A DNA stretch of 64,000 nt from Parapristionchus giblindavisi (taxonomy: Eukaryota; Nematoda; Chromadorea; Rhabditida; Diplogasteridae): the NCBI GenBank assembly GCA_943737045.1, contig CALSFV010000058.1, forward strand, positions 434,001-498,000. The letters run 5' to 3'. The notes below the pieces were generated by a model. The model saw only the letters and a list, made by a program, of their open reading frames with translations. It was not told where the DNA came from and did no database searches. The position numbers and the translations under genes are program-made. Shown here piece by piece: positions 8,191 through 20,439 of the stretch; position 1 is the stretch's first letter; each line of letters opens with the position of its first letter.

Positions 8191-8686
8191 GGCCGATTTA
8201 GTCCGTAACAGTAATACACTTTATCAAGATTGACTAAGCAGTGTGCCCACTGAATCTGAAGTGTCATTTAGTCCGTATTATCTCATAATGTATGTGTTTT
8301 TATTGAAATGTTTAATTATCACTCGGCACGAGAACGAAAATGAAAAATGCATCTGTATTCTCGAATAAATTTGAGAAAATATTTAGGAATAATGTTTTAG
8401 AATAAATTTCAAAATATATTACTACAAAATAATAACATTATTACAAAATAATAATAATATTATTATTATATTATTATAATTATTGTGTAATAATGTTCTG
8501 GAATAAAGGGGGAAGAGGGGGAAGAGGGGGGAGAGGGGGTAAGAGCTGGGGAAGAGGGGAGAACATGGGGGAAGAGGGGGAAGATTGGGGAGACTCACAG
8601 CACACTTCGAAAAAACCATACCGCTACTAGCAATAAAAAGTCATCGTTTCCCGCCCGATTGGGCGCCTTTCTAATCGCGATTTTGA

Positions 8687-8875
8687 TTGGACATCGTAGC
8701 AGGCGTTGCTGCGCGTCGCCTGCACAAATCGCAGCTCGAACGGAGCATTTTGAAGGAAGTTATGGTCATTCTAGTGAGATGTGGTGAATCAATCAATTCA
8801 TTCATAAGAAGTAAAATAATAGATGAAGAGAGGGCCGATTTAGTCCGTAACAGTAATAGACTTTATCAAGATTAA
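8687..8875 (+). other. 62-codon open frame repeated in the 650-bp monomers
   Basis: The frame opens at a TTG directly after a TGA and ends in TAA; there is no ATG at the start. The translation starts DIVAGVAARRLHKSQLERS and ends RNSNRLYQD. It recurs in most monomers with amino-acid changes such as A/V, R/S, S/P, V/I, E/Q and Y/C. It is truncated by a TAA in the copies at 10639, 11289 and 19700. This is more like a fossil exon or transposon fragment caught in a satellite than a working gene. I do not recognise the family. Confidence 0.3.
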
Positions 8876-9077
8876 CTAAGCAGTGTGTCCACTGAATCCG
8901 AAGTGTCATTTAGTCCGTATTATCTCATAATGTATGTGTTGTTATTGAAATGTTTTATTTTCACTCGGCACGTGAACAAAAATGAAAAATGCGTCTGTAT
9001 TCTCGAATAAATTTTAGAAAATATTTAGGAATAATGTTTTAGAATAAATTTCTAAATATATTACTACAAAATAATAA

Positions 9078-9137
9078 CATTATTACAAAATAATAATATT
9101 GTTATTATTATATTATTATAATTATTTTGTAATAATG
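9078..9137. repeat. AT-rich palindrome in the 650-bp monomer (example copy)
   Basis: A 60-base imperfect inverted repeat. The outer arms, cattattacaaaataa and ttattttgtaataatg, are exact complements, and the inner part is alternating A/T-rich. It recurs in essentially every monomer (first at 8436-8495) and could form a cruciform or hairpin. It sits immediately before the purine-rich tract. Confidence 0.8.
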
Positions 9138-9148
9138 TTCTGGAATAA

Positions 9149-9248
9149 AGGGGGTGAGGAGGAAGAGGGGGGAGAGGGGGAGAGGGGGAGAGGGGGTAAG
9201 AGCTGGGGAAGAGGGGAGAACATGGGGGAAGAGGGGGAAGAGTGGGGA
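9149..9248 (+). repeat. G-rich, nearly all-purine tract in the 650-bp monomer (example copy)
   Basis: About 100 bases made almost only of G and A on the + strand, built from GGGGGAAGA-like words with many runs of four or more G. Such sequence can form G-quadruplex or triplex structures. The same tract recurs in each monomer with small length changes; one monomer (18400 spacing) has lost 20 bases from it near 18275. Small copy-number changes here account for most of the monomer length variation. Confidence 0.8.
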
Positions 9249-12200
9249 GACTCACAGCACACCAAACCATACCACTACTAGCAATAAAAAGTCATCGTTT
9301 CCCGCCCGATTGGGCGCCTTTCTAATCGCGATTTTGATTGGACATCGTAGCAGGCGTTGCTGCGCGTCGCCTGCACAAATCGCAGCTCGAACGGAGCATT
9401 TTGAAGGAAGTTATGGTCATTCTAGTGAGATGTGGTGAATCAATCAATTCATTCATAAGAAGTAAAATAATAGATGAAGAGAGGGCCGATTTAGTCCGTA
9501 ACAGTAATAGACTTTATCAAGATTAACTAAGCAGTGTGTCCACTGAATCCGAAGTGTCATTTAGTCCGTATTATCTCATAATGTATGTGTTGTTATTGAA
9601 ATGTTTTATTTTCACTCGGCACGTGAACAAAAATGAAAAATGCGTCTGTATTCTCGAATAAATTTTAGAAAATATTTAGGAATAATGTTTTAGAATAAAT
9701 TTCTAAATATATTACTACAAAATAATAACATTATTACAAAATAATAATATTGTTATTATTATATTATTATAATTATTTTGTAACAATGTTCTGGAATAAA
9801 GGGGGGTGAGGAGGAAGAGGGGGGAGAGGGGGAGAGGGGGAGGGGGGTAAGAGCTGGGGAAGAGGGGAGAACATGGGGGAAGAGGGGGAAGAGTGGGGAG
9901 ACTCACAGCACACCAAACCATACCACTACTAGCAATAAAATGTCATCGTTTCCCGCCCGATTGGGCGCCTTTCTAATCGCGATTTTGATTGGACATCGTA
10001 GCAGGCGTTGCTGCGCGTCGCCTGCACAAATCGCAGCTCGAACGGAGCATTTTGAAGGAAGTTATGGTCATTCTAGTGAGATGTGGTGAATCAATCAATT
10101 CATTCATAAGAAGTAAAATAATAGATGAAGAGAGGGCCGATTTAGTCCGTAACAGTAATAGACTTTATCAAGATTAACTAAGCAGTGTGTCCACTGAATC
10201 CGAAGTGTCATTTAGTCCGTATTATCTCATAATGTATGTGTTGTTATTGAAATGTTTTATTTTCACTCGGCACGTGAACAAAAATGAAAAATGCGTCTGT
10301 ATTCTCGAATAAATTTTAGAAAATATTTAGGAATAATGTTTTAGAATAAATTTCAAAATATATTACTACAAAATAATAACATTATTACAAAATAATAATA
10401 TTGTTATTATTATATTATTATAATTATTTTGTAATAATATTCCGGAATAAAGGGGGGTGAGGTGGAAGAGGGGGTAGAGGGGGAGAGGGGGTAAGAGCTG
10501 GGGAAGAGGGGAGAACATGGGGGAAGAGGGGGAAGAGTGGGGAGACTCACAACACACTTCTACCAAACCATACCACTACTAGCAATAAAATGTCATCGTT
10601 TCCCGCCCGATTGGGCGCCTTTCTAATCGCGATTTTGATTGGACATCGTAGCAGGCGTTGCGGCGCGTCGCCTGCACAAATCGCAGCTCGAACGGAGCAT
10701 TTTGAAGGAAGTTATGGTCATTCTAGTGAGATGTGGTGTATCAATCAATTCATTCATAAGAAGTAAAATAATAGATGAATAAAGGACCGATTTAGTCCGT
10801 AACAGTAATAGACTTTATCAAGATTAACTAAGCAGTGTGTCCACTGAATCCGAAGTGTCATTTAGTCCGTATTATCTCATAATGTATGTGTTGTTATTGA
10901 AATGTTTTATTTTCACTAGGCACGTGAACAAAAATGAAAAATGCGTCTGTATTCTCGAATAAATTTTAGAAAATATTTAGGAATAATGTTTTAGAATAAA
11001 TTTCAAAATATATTACTACAAAATAATAACATTATTACAAAATAATAATATTGTTATTATTATATTATTATAATTATTTTGTAATAATATTCTGGAATAA
11101 AGGGGGGTGAGGTGGAAGAGGGGGTAGAGGGGGAGAGGGGGTAAGAGCTGGGGAAGAGGGGAGAACATGGGGGAAGAGGGGGAAGAGTGGGGAGACTCAC
11201 AACACACTTCTACCAAACCATGCCACTACTAGCAATAAAATGTCATCGTTTCCCGCCCGATTGGGCGCCTTTCTAATCGCGATTTTGATTGGACATCGTA
11301 GCAGGCGTTGCGGCGCGTCGCCTGCACAAATCGCAGCTCGAACGGAGCATTTTGAAGGAAGTTATGGTCATTCTAGTGAGATGTGGTGTATCAATCAATT
11401 CATTCATAAGAAGTAAAATAATAGATGAATAAAGGACCGATTTAGTCCGTAACAGTAATAGACTTTATCAAGATTAACTAAGCAGTGTGTCCACTGAATC
11501 CGAAGTGTCATTTAGTCCGTATTATCTCATAATGTATGTGTTGTTATTGAAATGTTTTATTTTCACTAGGCACGTGAACAAAAATGAAAAATGCGTCTGT
11601 ATTCTCGAATAAATTTTAGAAAATATTTAGGAATAATGTTTTAGAATAAATTTCAAAATATATTACTACAAAATAATAACATTATTACAAAATAATAATA
11701 TTGTTATTATTATATTATTATAATTATTTTGTAATAATATTCTGGAATAAAGGGGGGTGAGGTGGAAGAGGGGGTAGAGGGGGAGAGGGGGTAAGAGCTG
11801 GGGAAGAGGGGAGAACATGGGGGAAGAGGGGGAAGAGTGGGGAGACTCACAACACACTTCTACCAAACCATGCCACTACTAGCAATAAAATGTCATCGTT
11901 TCCCGCCCGATTGGGCGCCTTTCTAATCGCGATTTTGATTGGACATCGTAGCAGGCGTTGTGGCGCGTAGCCTGCACAAACCGCAGCTCGAACGGAGCAT
12001 TTTGAAGGAAGTTATGGTCATTATAGTGAGATGTGGTGAATCAATCAATTCATTCATAAGAAGTAAAATAATAGATGAAGAGAGGGCCGATTTAGTCCGT
12101 AACAGTAATAGACTTTATCAAGATTAACTAAGCAGTGTGTCCACTGAATCCGAAGTGTCATTTAGTCCGTATTATCTCATAATGTATGTGTTGTTATTGA

Positions 12201-15200
12201 AATGTTTTATTTTCACTCGGCACGTGAACAAAAATGAAAAATGCGTCTGTATTCTCGAATAAATTTTAGAAAATATTTAGGAATAATGTTTTAGAATAAA
12301 TTTCAAAATATATTACTACAAAATAATAACATTATTACAAAATAATAATATTGTTATTATTATATTATTATAATTATTTTGTAATAATATTCTGGAATAA
12401 AGGGGGGTGAGGTGGAAGAGGGGGTAGAGGGGGAGAGGGGGTAAGAGCTGGGGAAGAGGGGATAACATGGGGGAAGAGGGGGAAGAGTGGGGAGACTCAC
12501 AACACACTTCTACCAAACCATACCACTACTAGCAATAAAATGTCATCGTTTCCCGAACGATTGGGCGCCTTTCTAATCGCGATTTTGATTGGACATCGTA
12601 GCAGGCGTTGTGGCGCGTCGCCTGCACAAACCGCAGCTCGAACGGAGCATTTTGAAGGAAGTTATGGTCATTCTAGTGAGATGTGGTGAATCAATCAATT
12701 CATTCATAAGAAGTAAAATAATAGATGAAGAGAGGGCCGATTTAGTCCGTAACAGTAATAGACTTTATCAAGATTAACTAAGCAGTGTGTCCAATGAATC
12801 CGAAGTGTCATTTAGTCCGTATTATCTCATAATGTATGTGTTGTTATTGAAATGTTTTATTTTCACTCGGCACGTGAACAAAAATGAAAAATGCGTCTGT
12901 ATTCTCGAATAAATTTTAGAAAATATTTAGGAATAATGTTTTAGAATAAATTTCAAAATATATTACTACAAAATAATAACATTATTACAAAATAATAATA
13001 TTGTTATTATTATATTATTATAATTATTTTGTAATAATATTCTGGAATAAAGGGGGTGAGGTGGAAGAGGGGGTAGAGGTGGAGAGGGGGTAAGAGCTGG
13101 GGAAGAGGGGAGAACATGGGGGAAGAGGGGGAAGAGTGGGGAGACTCACAACACACTTCTACCAAACCATACCACTACTAGCAATAAAATGTCATCGTTT
13201 CCCGCCCGATTGGGCGCCTTTCTAATCGCGATTTTGATTGGACATCGTAGCAGGCGTTGCTGCGCGTCGCCTGCACAAATCGCAGCTCGAACGGAGCATT
13301 TTGAAGGAAGTTATGGTCATTCTAGTGAGATGTGGTGAATCAATCAATTCATTCATAAGAAGTAAAATAATAGATGAAGAGAGGGCCGATTTAGTCCGTA
13401 ACAGTAATAGACTTTATCAAGATTAACTAAGCAGTGTGTCCACTGAATCCGAAGTGTCATTTAGTCCGTATTATCTCATAATGTATGTGTTGTTATTGAA
13501 ATGTTTTATTTTCACTCGGCACGTGAACAAAAATGAAAAATGCGTCTGTATTCTCGAATAAATTTTAGAAAATATTTAGGAATAATGTTTTAGAATAAAT
13601 TTCTAAATATATTACTACAAAATAATAACATTATTACAAAATAATAATATTGTTATTATTATATTATTATAATTATTTTGTAATAATGTTCTGGAATAAA
13701 GGGGGGTGAGGAGGAAGAGGGGGGAGAGGGGGAGAGGGGGTAAGAGCTGGGGAAGAGGGGAGAACATGGGGGAAGAGGGGGAAGAGTGAGGAGACTCACA
13801 GCACACCAAACCATACCACTACTAGCAATAAAAAGTCATCGTTTCCCGCCCGATTGGGCGCCTTTCTAATCGCGATTTTGATTGGACATCGTAGCAGGCG
13901 TTGCTGCGCGTCGCCTGCACAAATCGCAGCTCGAACGGAGCATTTTGAAGGAAGTTATGGTCATTCTAGTGAGATGTGGTGAATCAATCAATTCATTCAT
14001 AAGAAGTAAAATAATAGATGAAGAGAGGGCCGATTTAGTCCGTAACAGTAATAGACTTTGTCAAGATTAACTAAGCAGTGTGTCCACTGAATCCGAAGTG
14101 TCATTTAGTCCGTATTATCTCATAATGTATGTGTTGTTATTGAAATGTTTTATTTTCACTAGGCACGTGAACAAAAATGAAAAATGCGTCTGTATTCTCG
14201 AATAAATTTTAGAAAATATTTAGGAATAATGTTTTAGAATAAATTTCAAAATATATTACTACAAAATAATAACATTATTACAAAATAATAATATTGTTAT
14301 TATTATATTATTATAATTATTTTGTAATAATATTCTGGAATAAAGGGGGGTGAGGTGGAAGAGGGGGTAGAGGGGGAGAGGGGGTAAGAGCTGGGGAAGA
14401 GGGGAGAACATGGGGGAAGAGGGGGAAGAGTGGGGAGACTCACAACACACTTCTACCAAACCATGCCACTACTAGCAATAAAATGTCATCGTTTCCCGCC
14501 CGATTGGGCGCCTTTCTAATCGCGATTTTGATTGGACATCGTAGCAGGCGTTGTGGCGCGTAGCCTGCACAAACCGCAGCTCGAACGGAGCATTTTGAAG
14601 GAAGTTATGGTCATTATAGTGAGATGTGGTGAATCAATCAATTCATTCATAAGAAGTAAAATAATAGATGAAGAGAGGGCCGATTTAGTCCGTAACAGTA
14701 ATAGACTTTATCAAGATTAACTAAGCAGTGTGTCCACTGAATCCGAAGTGTCATTTAGTCCGTATTATCTCATAATGTATGTGTTGTTATTGAAATGTTT
14801 TATTTTCACTCGGCACGTGAACAAAAATGAAAAATGCGTCTGTATTCTCGAATAAATTTTAGAAAATATTTAGGAATAATGTTTTAGAATAAATTTCAAA
14901 ATATATTACTACAAAATAATAACATTATTACAAAATAATAATATTGTTATTATTATATTATTATAATTATTTTGTAATAATATTCTGGAATAAAGGGGGG
15001 TGAGGTGGAAGAGGGGGTAGAGGTGGAGAGGGGGTAAGAGCTGGGGAAGAGGGGATAACATGGGGGAAGAGGGGGAAGAGTGGGGAGACTCACAACACAC
15101 TTCTACCAAACCATACCACTACTAGCAATAAAATGTCATCGTTTCCCGAACGATTGGGCGCCTTTCTAATCGCGATTTTGATTGGACATCGTAGCAGGCG

Positions 15201-18200
15201 TTGTGGCGCGTCGCCTGCACAAACCGCAGCTCGAACGGAGCATTTTGAAGCAAGTTATGGTCATTCTAGTGAGATGTGGTGAATCAATCAATTCATTCAT
15301 AAGAAGTAAAATAATAGATGAAGAGAGGGCCGATTTAGTCCGTAACAGTAATAGACTTTATCAAGATTAACTAAGCAGTGTGTCCACTGAATCCGAAGTG
15401 TCATTTAGTCCGTATTATCTCATAATGTATGTGTTGTTATTGAAATGTTTTATTTTCACTCGGCACGTGAACAAAAATGAAAAATGCGTCTGTATTCTCG
15501 AATAAATTTTAGAAAATATTTAGGAATAATGTTTTAGAATAAATTTCAAAATATATTACTACAAAATAATAACATTATTACAAAATAATAATATTGTTAT
15601 TATTATATTATTATAATTATTTTGTAATAATATTCTGGAATAAAGGGGGGTGAGGTGGAAGAGGGGGTAGAGGTGGAGAGGGGGTAAGAGCTGGGGAAGA
15701 GGGGAGAACATGGGGGAAGAGGGGGAAGAGTGGGGAGACTCACAACACACTTCTACCAAACCATACCACTACTAGCAATAAAATGTCATCGTTTCCCGCC
15801 CGATTGGGCGCCTTTCTAATCGCGATTTTGATTGGACATCGTAGCAGGCGTTGCTGCGCGTCGCCTGCACAAATCGCAGCTCGAACGGAGCATTTTGAAG
15901 GAAGTTATGGTCATTCTAGTGAGATGTGGTGAATCAATCAATTCATTCATAAGAAGTAAAATAATAGATGAAGAGAGGGCCGATTTAGTCCGTAACAGTA
16001 ATAGACTTTATCAAGATTAACTAAGCAGTGTGTCCACTGAATCCGAAGTGTCATTTAGTCCGTATTATCTCATAATGTATGTGTTGTTATTGAAATGTTT
16101 TATTTTCACTCGGCACGTGAACAAAAATGAAAAATGCGTCTGTATTCTCGAATAAATTTTAGAAAATATTTAGGAATAATGTTTTAGAATAAATTTCTAA
16201 ATATATTACTACAAAATAATAACATTATTACAAAATAATAATATTGTTATTATTATATTATTATAATTATTTTGTAATAATGTTCTGGAATAAAGGGGGG
16301 TGAGGAGGAAGAGGGGGGAGAGGGGGAGAGGGGGTAAGAGCTGGGGAAGAGGGGAGAACATGGGGGAAGAGGGGGAAGAGTGGGGAGACTCACAGCACAC
16401 CAAACCATACCACTACTAGCAATAAAAAGTCATCGTTTCCCGCCCGATTGGGCGCCTTTCTAATCGCGATTTTGATTGGACATCGTAGCAGGCGTTGCTG
16501 CGCGTCGCCTGCACAAATCGCAGCTCGAACGGAGCATTTTGAAGGAAGTTATGGTCATTCTAGTGAGATGTGGTGAATCAATCAATTCATTCATAAGAAG
16601 TAAAATAATAGATGAAGAGAGGGCCGATTTAGTCCGTAACAGTAATAGACTTTATCAAGATTAACTAAGCAGTGTGTCCACTGAATCCGAAGTGTCATTT
16701 AGTCCGTATTATCTCATAATGTATGTGTTGTTATTGAAATGTTTTATTTTCACTCGGCACGTGAACAAAAATGAAAAATGCGTCTGTATTCTCGAATAAA
16801 TTTTAGAAAATATTTAGGAATAATGTTTTAGAATAAATTTCTAAATATATTACTACAAAATAATAACATTATTACAAAATAATAATATTGTTATTATTAT
16901 ATTATTATAATTATTTTGTAATAATGTTCTGGAATAAAGGGGGGTGAGGAGGAAGAGGGGGGAGAGGGGGAGAGGGGGTAAGAGCTGGGGAAGAGGGGAG
17001 AACATGGGGGAAGAGGGGGAAGAGTGAGGAGACTCACAGCACACCAAACCATACCACTACTAGCAATAAAAAGTCATCGTTTCCCGCCCGATTGGGCGCC
17101 TTTCTAATCGCGATTTTGATTGGACATCGTAGCAGGCGTTGCTGCGCGTCGCCTGCACAAATCGCAGCTCGAACGGAGCATTTTGAAGGAAGTTATGGTC
17201 ATTCTAGTGAGATGTGGTGAATCAATCAATTCATTCATAAGAAGTAAAATAATAGATGAAGAGAGGGCCGATTTAGTCCGTAACAGTAATAGACTTTGTC
17301 AAGATTAACTAAGCAGTGTGTCCACTGAATCCGAAGTGTCATTTAGTCCGTATTATCTCATAATGTATGTGTTGTTATTGAAATGTTTTATTTTCACTAG
17401 GCACGTGAACAAAAATGAAAAATGCGTCTGTATTCTCGAATAAATTTTAGAAAATATTTAGGAATAATGTTTTAGAATAAATTTCAAAATATATTACTAC
17501 AAAATAATAACATTATTACAAAATAATAATATTGTTATTATTATATTATTATAATTATTTTGTAATAATATTCTGGAATAAAGGGGGGTGAGGTGGAAGA
17601 GGGGGTAGAGGGGGAGAGGGGGTAAGAGCTGGGGAAGAGGGGATAACATGGGGGAAGAGGGGGAAGAGTGGGGAGACTCACAACACACTTCTACCAAACC
17701 ATACCACTACTAGCAATAAAATGTCATCGTTTCCCGAACGATTGGGCGCCTTTCTAATCGCGATTTTGATTGGACATCGTAGCAGGCGTTGTGGCGCGTC
17801 GCCTGCACAAACCGCAGCTCGAACGGAGCATTTTGAAGGAAGTTATGGTCATTCTAGTGAGATGTGGTGAATCAATCAATTCATTCATAAGAAGTAAAAT
17901 AATAGATGAAGAGAGGGCCGATTTAGTCCGTAACAGTAATAGACTTTATCAAGATTAACTAAGCAGTGTGTCCACTGAATCCGAAGTGTCATTTAGTCCG
18001 TATTATCTCATAATGTATGTGTTGTTATTGAAATGTTTTATTTTCACTCGGCACGTGAACAAAAATGAAAAATGCGTCTGTATTCTCGAATAAATTTTAG
18101 AAAATATTTAGGAATAATGTTTTAGAATAAATTTCAAAATATATTACTACAAAATAATAACATTATTACAAAATAATAATATTGTTATTATTATATTATT

Positions 18201-19931
18201 ATAATTATTTTGTAATAATATTCTGGAATAAAGGGGGGTGAGGTGGAAGAGGGGGTAGAGGGGGAGAGGGGGTAAGAGCTGGGGAAGAGGGGGAAGAGTG
18301 GGGAGACTCACAACACACTTCTACCAAACCATACCACTACTAGCAATAAAATGTCATCGTTTCCCGAACGATTGGGCGCCTTTCTAATCGCGATTTTGAT
18401 TGGACATCGTAGCAGGCGTTGTGGCGCGTCGCCTGCACAAACCGCAGCTCGAACGGAGCATTTTGAAGGAAGTTATGGTCATTCTAGTGAGATGTGGTGA
18501 ATCAATCAATTCATTCATAAGAAGTAAAATAATAGATGAAGAGAGGGCCGATTTAGTCCGTAACAGTAATAGACCTTATCAAGATTAACTAAGCAGTGTG
18601 TCCACTGAATCCGAAGTGTCATTTAGTCCGTATTATCTCATAATGTATGTGTTGTTATTGAAATGTTTTATTTTCACTCGGCACGTGAACAAAAATGAAA
18701 AATGCGTCTGTATTCTCGAATAAATTTTAGAAAATATTTAGGAATAATGTTTTAGAATAAATTTCAAAATATATTACTACAAAATAATAACATTATTACA
18801 AAATAATAATATTGTTATTATTATATTATTATAATTATTTTGTAATAATATTCTGGAATAAAGGGGGGTGAGGTGGAAGAGGGGGTAGAGGTGGAGAGGG
18901 GGTAAGAGCTGGGGAAGAGGGGATAACATGGGGGAAGAGGGGGAAGAGTGGGGAGACTCACAACACACTTCTACCAAACCATACCACTACTAGCAATAAA
19001 ATGTCATCGTTTCCCGAACGATTGGGCGCCTTTCTAATCGCGATTTTGATTGGACATCGTAGCAGGCGTTGCTGCGCGTCGCCTGCACAAATCGCAGCTC
19101 GAACGGAGCATTTTGAAGGAAGTTATGGTCATTCTAGTGAGATGTGGTGAATCAATCAATTCATTCATAAGAAGTAAAATAATAGATGAAGAGAGGGCCG
19201 ATTTAGTCCGTAACAGTAATAGACTTTGTCAAGATTAACTAAGCAGTGTGTCCACTGAATCCGAAGTGTCATTTAGTCCGTATTATCTCATAATGTATGT
19301 GTTGTTATTGAAATGTTTTATTTTCACTCGGCACGTGAACAAAAGTGAAAAATGCGTCTGTATTCTCGAATAAATTTTAGAAAATATTTAGGAATAATGT
19401 TTTAGAATAAATTTCAAAATATATTACTACAAAATAATAACATTATTACAAAATAATAATATTGTTATTATTATATTATTATAATTATTTTGTAATAATA
19501 TTCCGGAATAAAGGGGGGTGAGGTGGAAGAGGGGGTAGAGGGGGAGAGGGGGTAAGAGCTGGGGAAGAGGGGAGAACATGGGGGAAGAGGGGGAAGAGTG
19601 GGGAGACTCACAACACACTTCTACCAAACCATACCACTACTAGCAATAAAATGTCATCGTTTCCCGCCCGATTGGGCGCCTTTCTAATCGCGATTTTGAT
19701 TGGACATCGTAGCAGGCGTTGCGGCGCGTCGCCTGCACAAATCGCAGCTCGAACGGAGCATTTTGAAGGAAGTTATGGTCATTCTAATGAGATGTGGTGT
19801 ATCAATCAATTCATTCATAAGAAGTAAAATAATAGATGAATAAAGGACCGATTTAGTCCGTAACAGTAATAGACTTTGTCAAGATTAACTAAGCAGTGTG
19901 TCCACTGAATCCGAAGTGTCATTTAGTCCGT

Positions 19932-20439
19932 TTTTACAGTTTACAGTTTAATGACCTTTATCAAGCACAGAACCATTGGGGAGGGAATGGTTGCCACTAA
20001 ACGACAGATTAGTCTGGGCGTGCTGAGGTCCCATACAAGGGGCATAATTCTCTTCATCTTCTTCATCCTCTGATCAGCAATTAAGACGTTCTTCAGAATC
20101 AAAGCCGCTACACTTGATCCTTTTCGAATAGCAAATCATGAAACAGAATTGAGAAAAATTAGATAAAGATAACCCACGAAGTCCTCGCTCAATACTTCGT
20201 CAACAATTGCTTGATGATAGGCATACCACTCCAGACTTGCCTATAGTCTTCTAGGAGGGGATCCTTTTACGTTGTTGATGATAATTCGGTAAGAGTAGAA
20301 CAGACGAACGAGAGATGGACCGCTCACAACCGAGACAAACGCAAAGAATGTCTTTGAAGAATGAATGAAAGAAGAAAAAAAAGAATGAAGAAAAAAGAAA
20401 AAAGAAAAAGAAGAAAAAAGAATGAAAGAAGGACAAAGA
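19932..20439. mobile_element. 508-bp insertion in a 650-bp monomer with 11-bp duplication
   Basis: The monomer sequence stops at 19931 and resumes at 20440 with atttagtccgt repeated on both sides (19921-19931 and 20440-20450), a target-site duplication. The insert has no obvious terminal inverted repeats. Its right end is a run of A-rich GAAAAAAG-like words (about 20365-20439), which could be a retroposon tail on the + strand or an intron pyrimidine tract read on the minus strand. Its left end is ttttacagtttacag. The interior carries a gene fragment on the minus strand. It is single-copy within the window. Confidence 0.75.
19948..20240 (-). pseudogene. Two-exon gene fragment with retained intron
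   Basis: Read on the minus strand, exon one (20240 down to 20178) follows an acceptor ctatag and reads SLEWYAYHQAIVDEVLSEDF. A 65-base GT-AG intron (gtgggt ... atcaag, 20177-20113) follows. Exon two (20112 down to 19948) reads CSGFDSEERLNC, a TGA, SEDEEDEENYAPC, MGPQHAQTNLSFSG and ends VLDKGH with TAA. Both exons keep phase 0. The composition (acidic cluster, ordered C-terminal tail) looks like a real protein end, broken by one in-frame stop. A retained intron means the piece was moved as DNA or as unspliced RNA. I do not recognise the parent gene. Confidence 0.45.

Noticed and set aside
19956..19968. Shared word tttatcaagcaca between the insertion and the 523-bp monomer
   Set aside because: Only 13 AT-rich bases are shared and the flanks do not match, so common origin is not supported.
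20251..20436. Minus-strand Phe-rich open frame in the insertion
   Set aside because: It is translation of the A-rich GAAAAAAG run on the opposite strand, so low complexity only.
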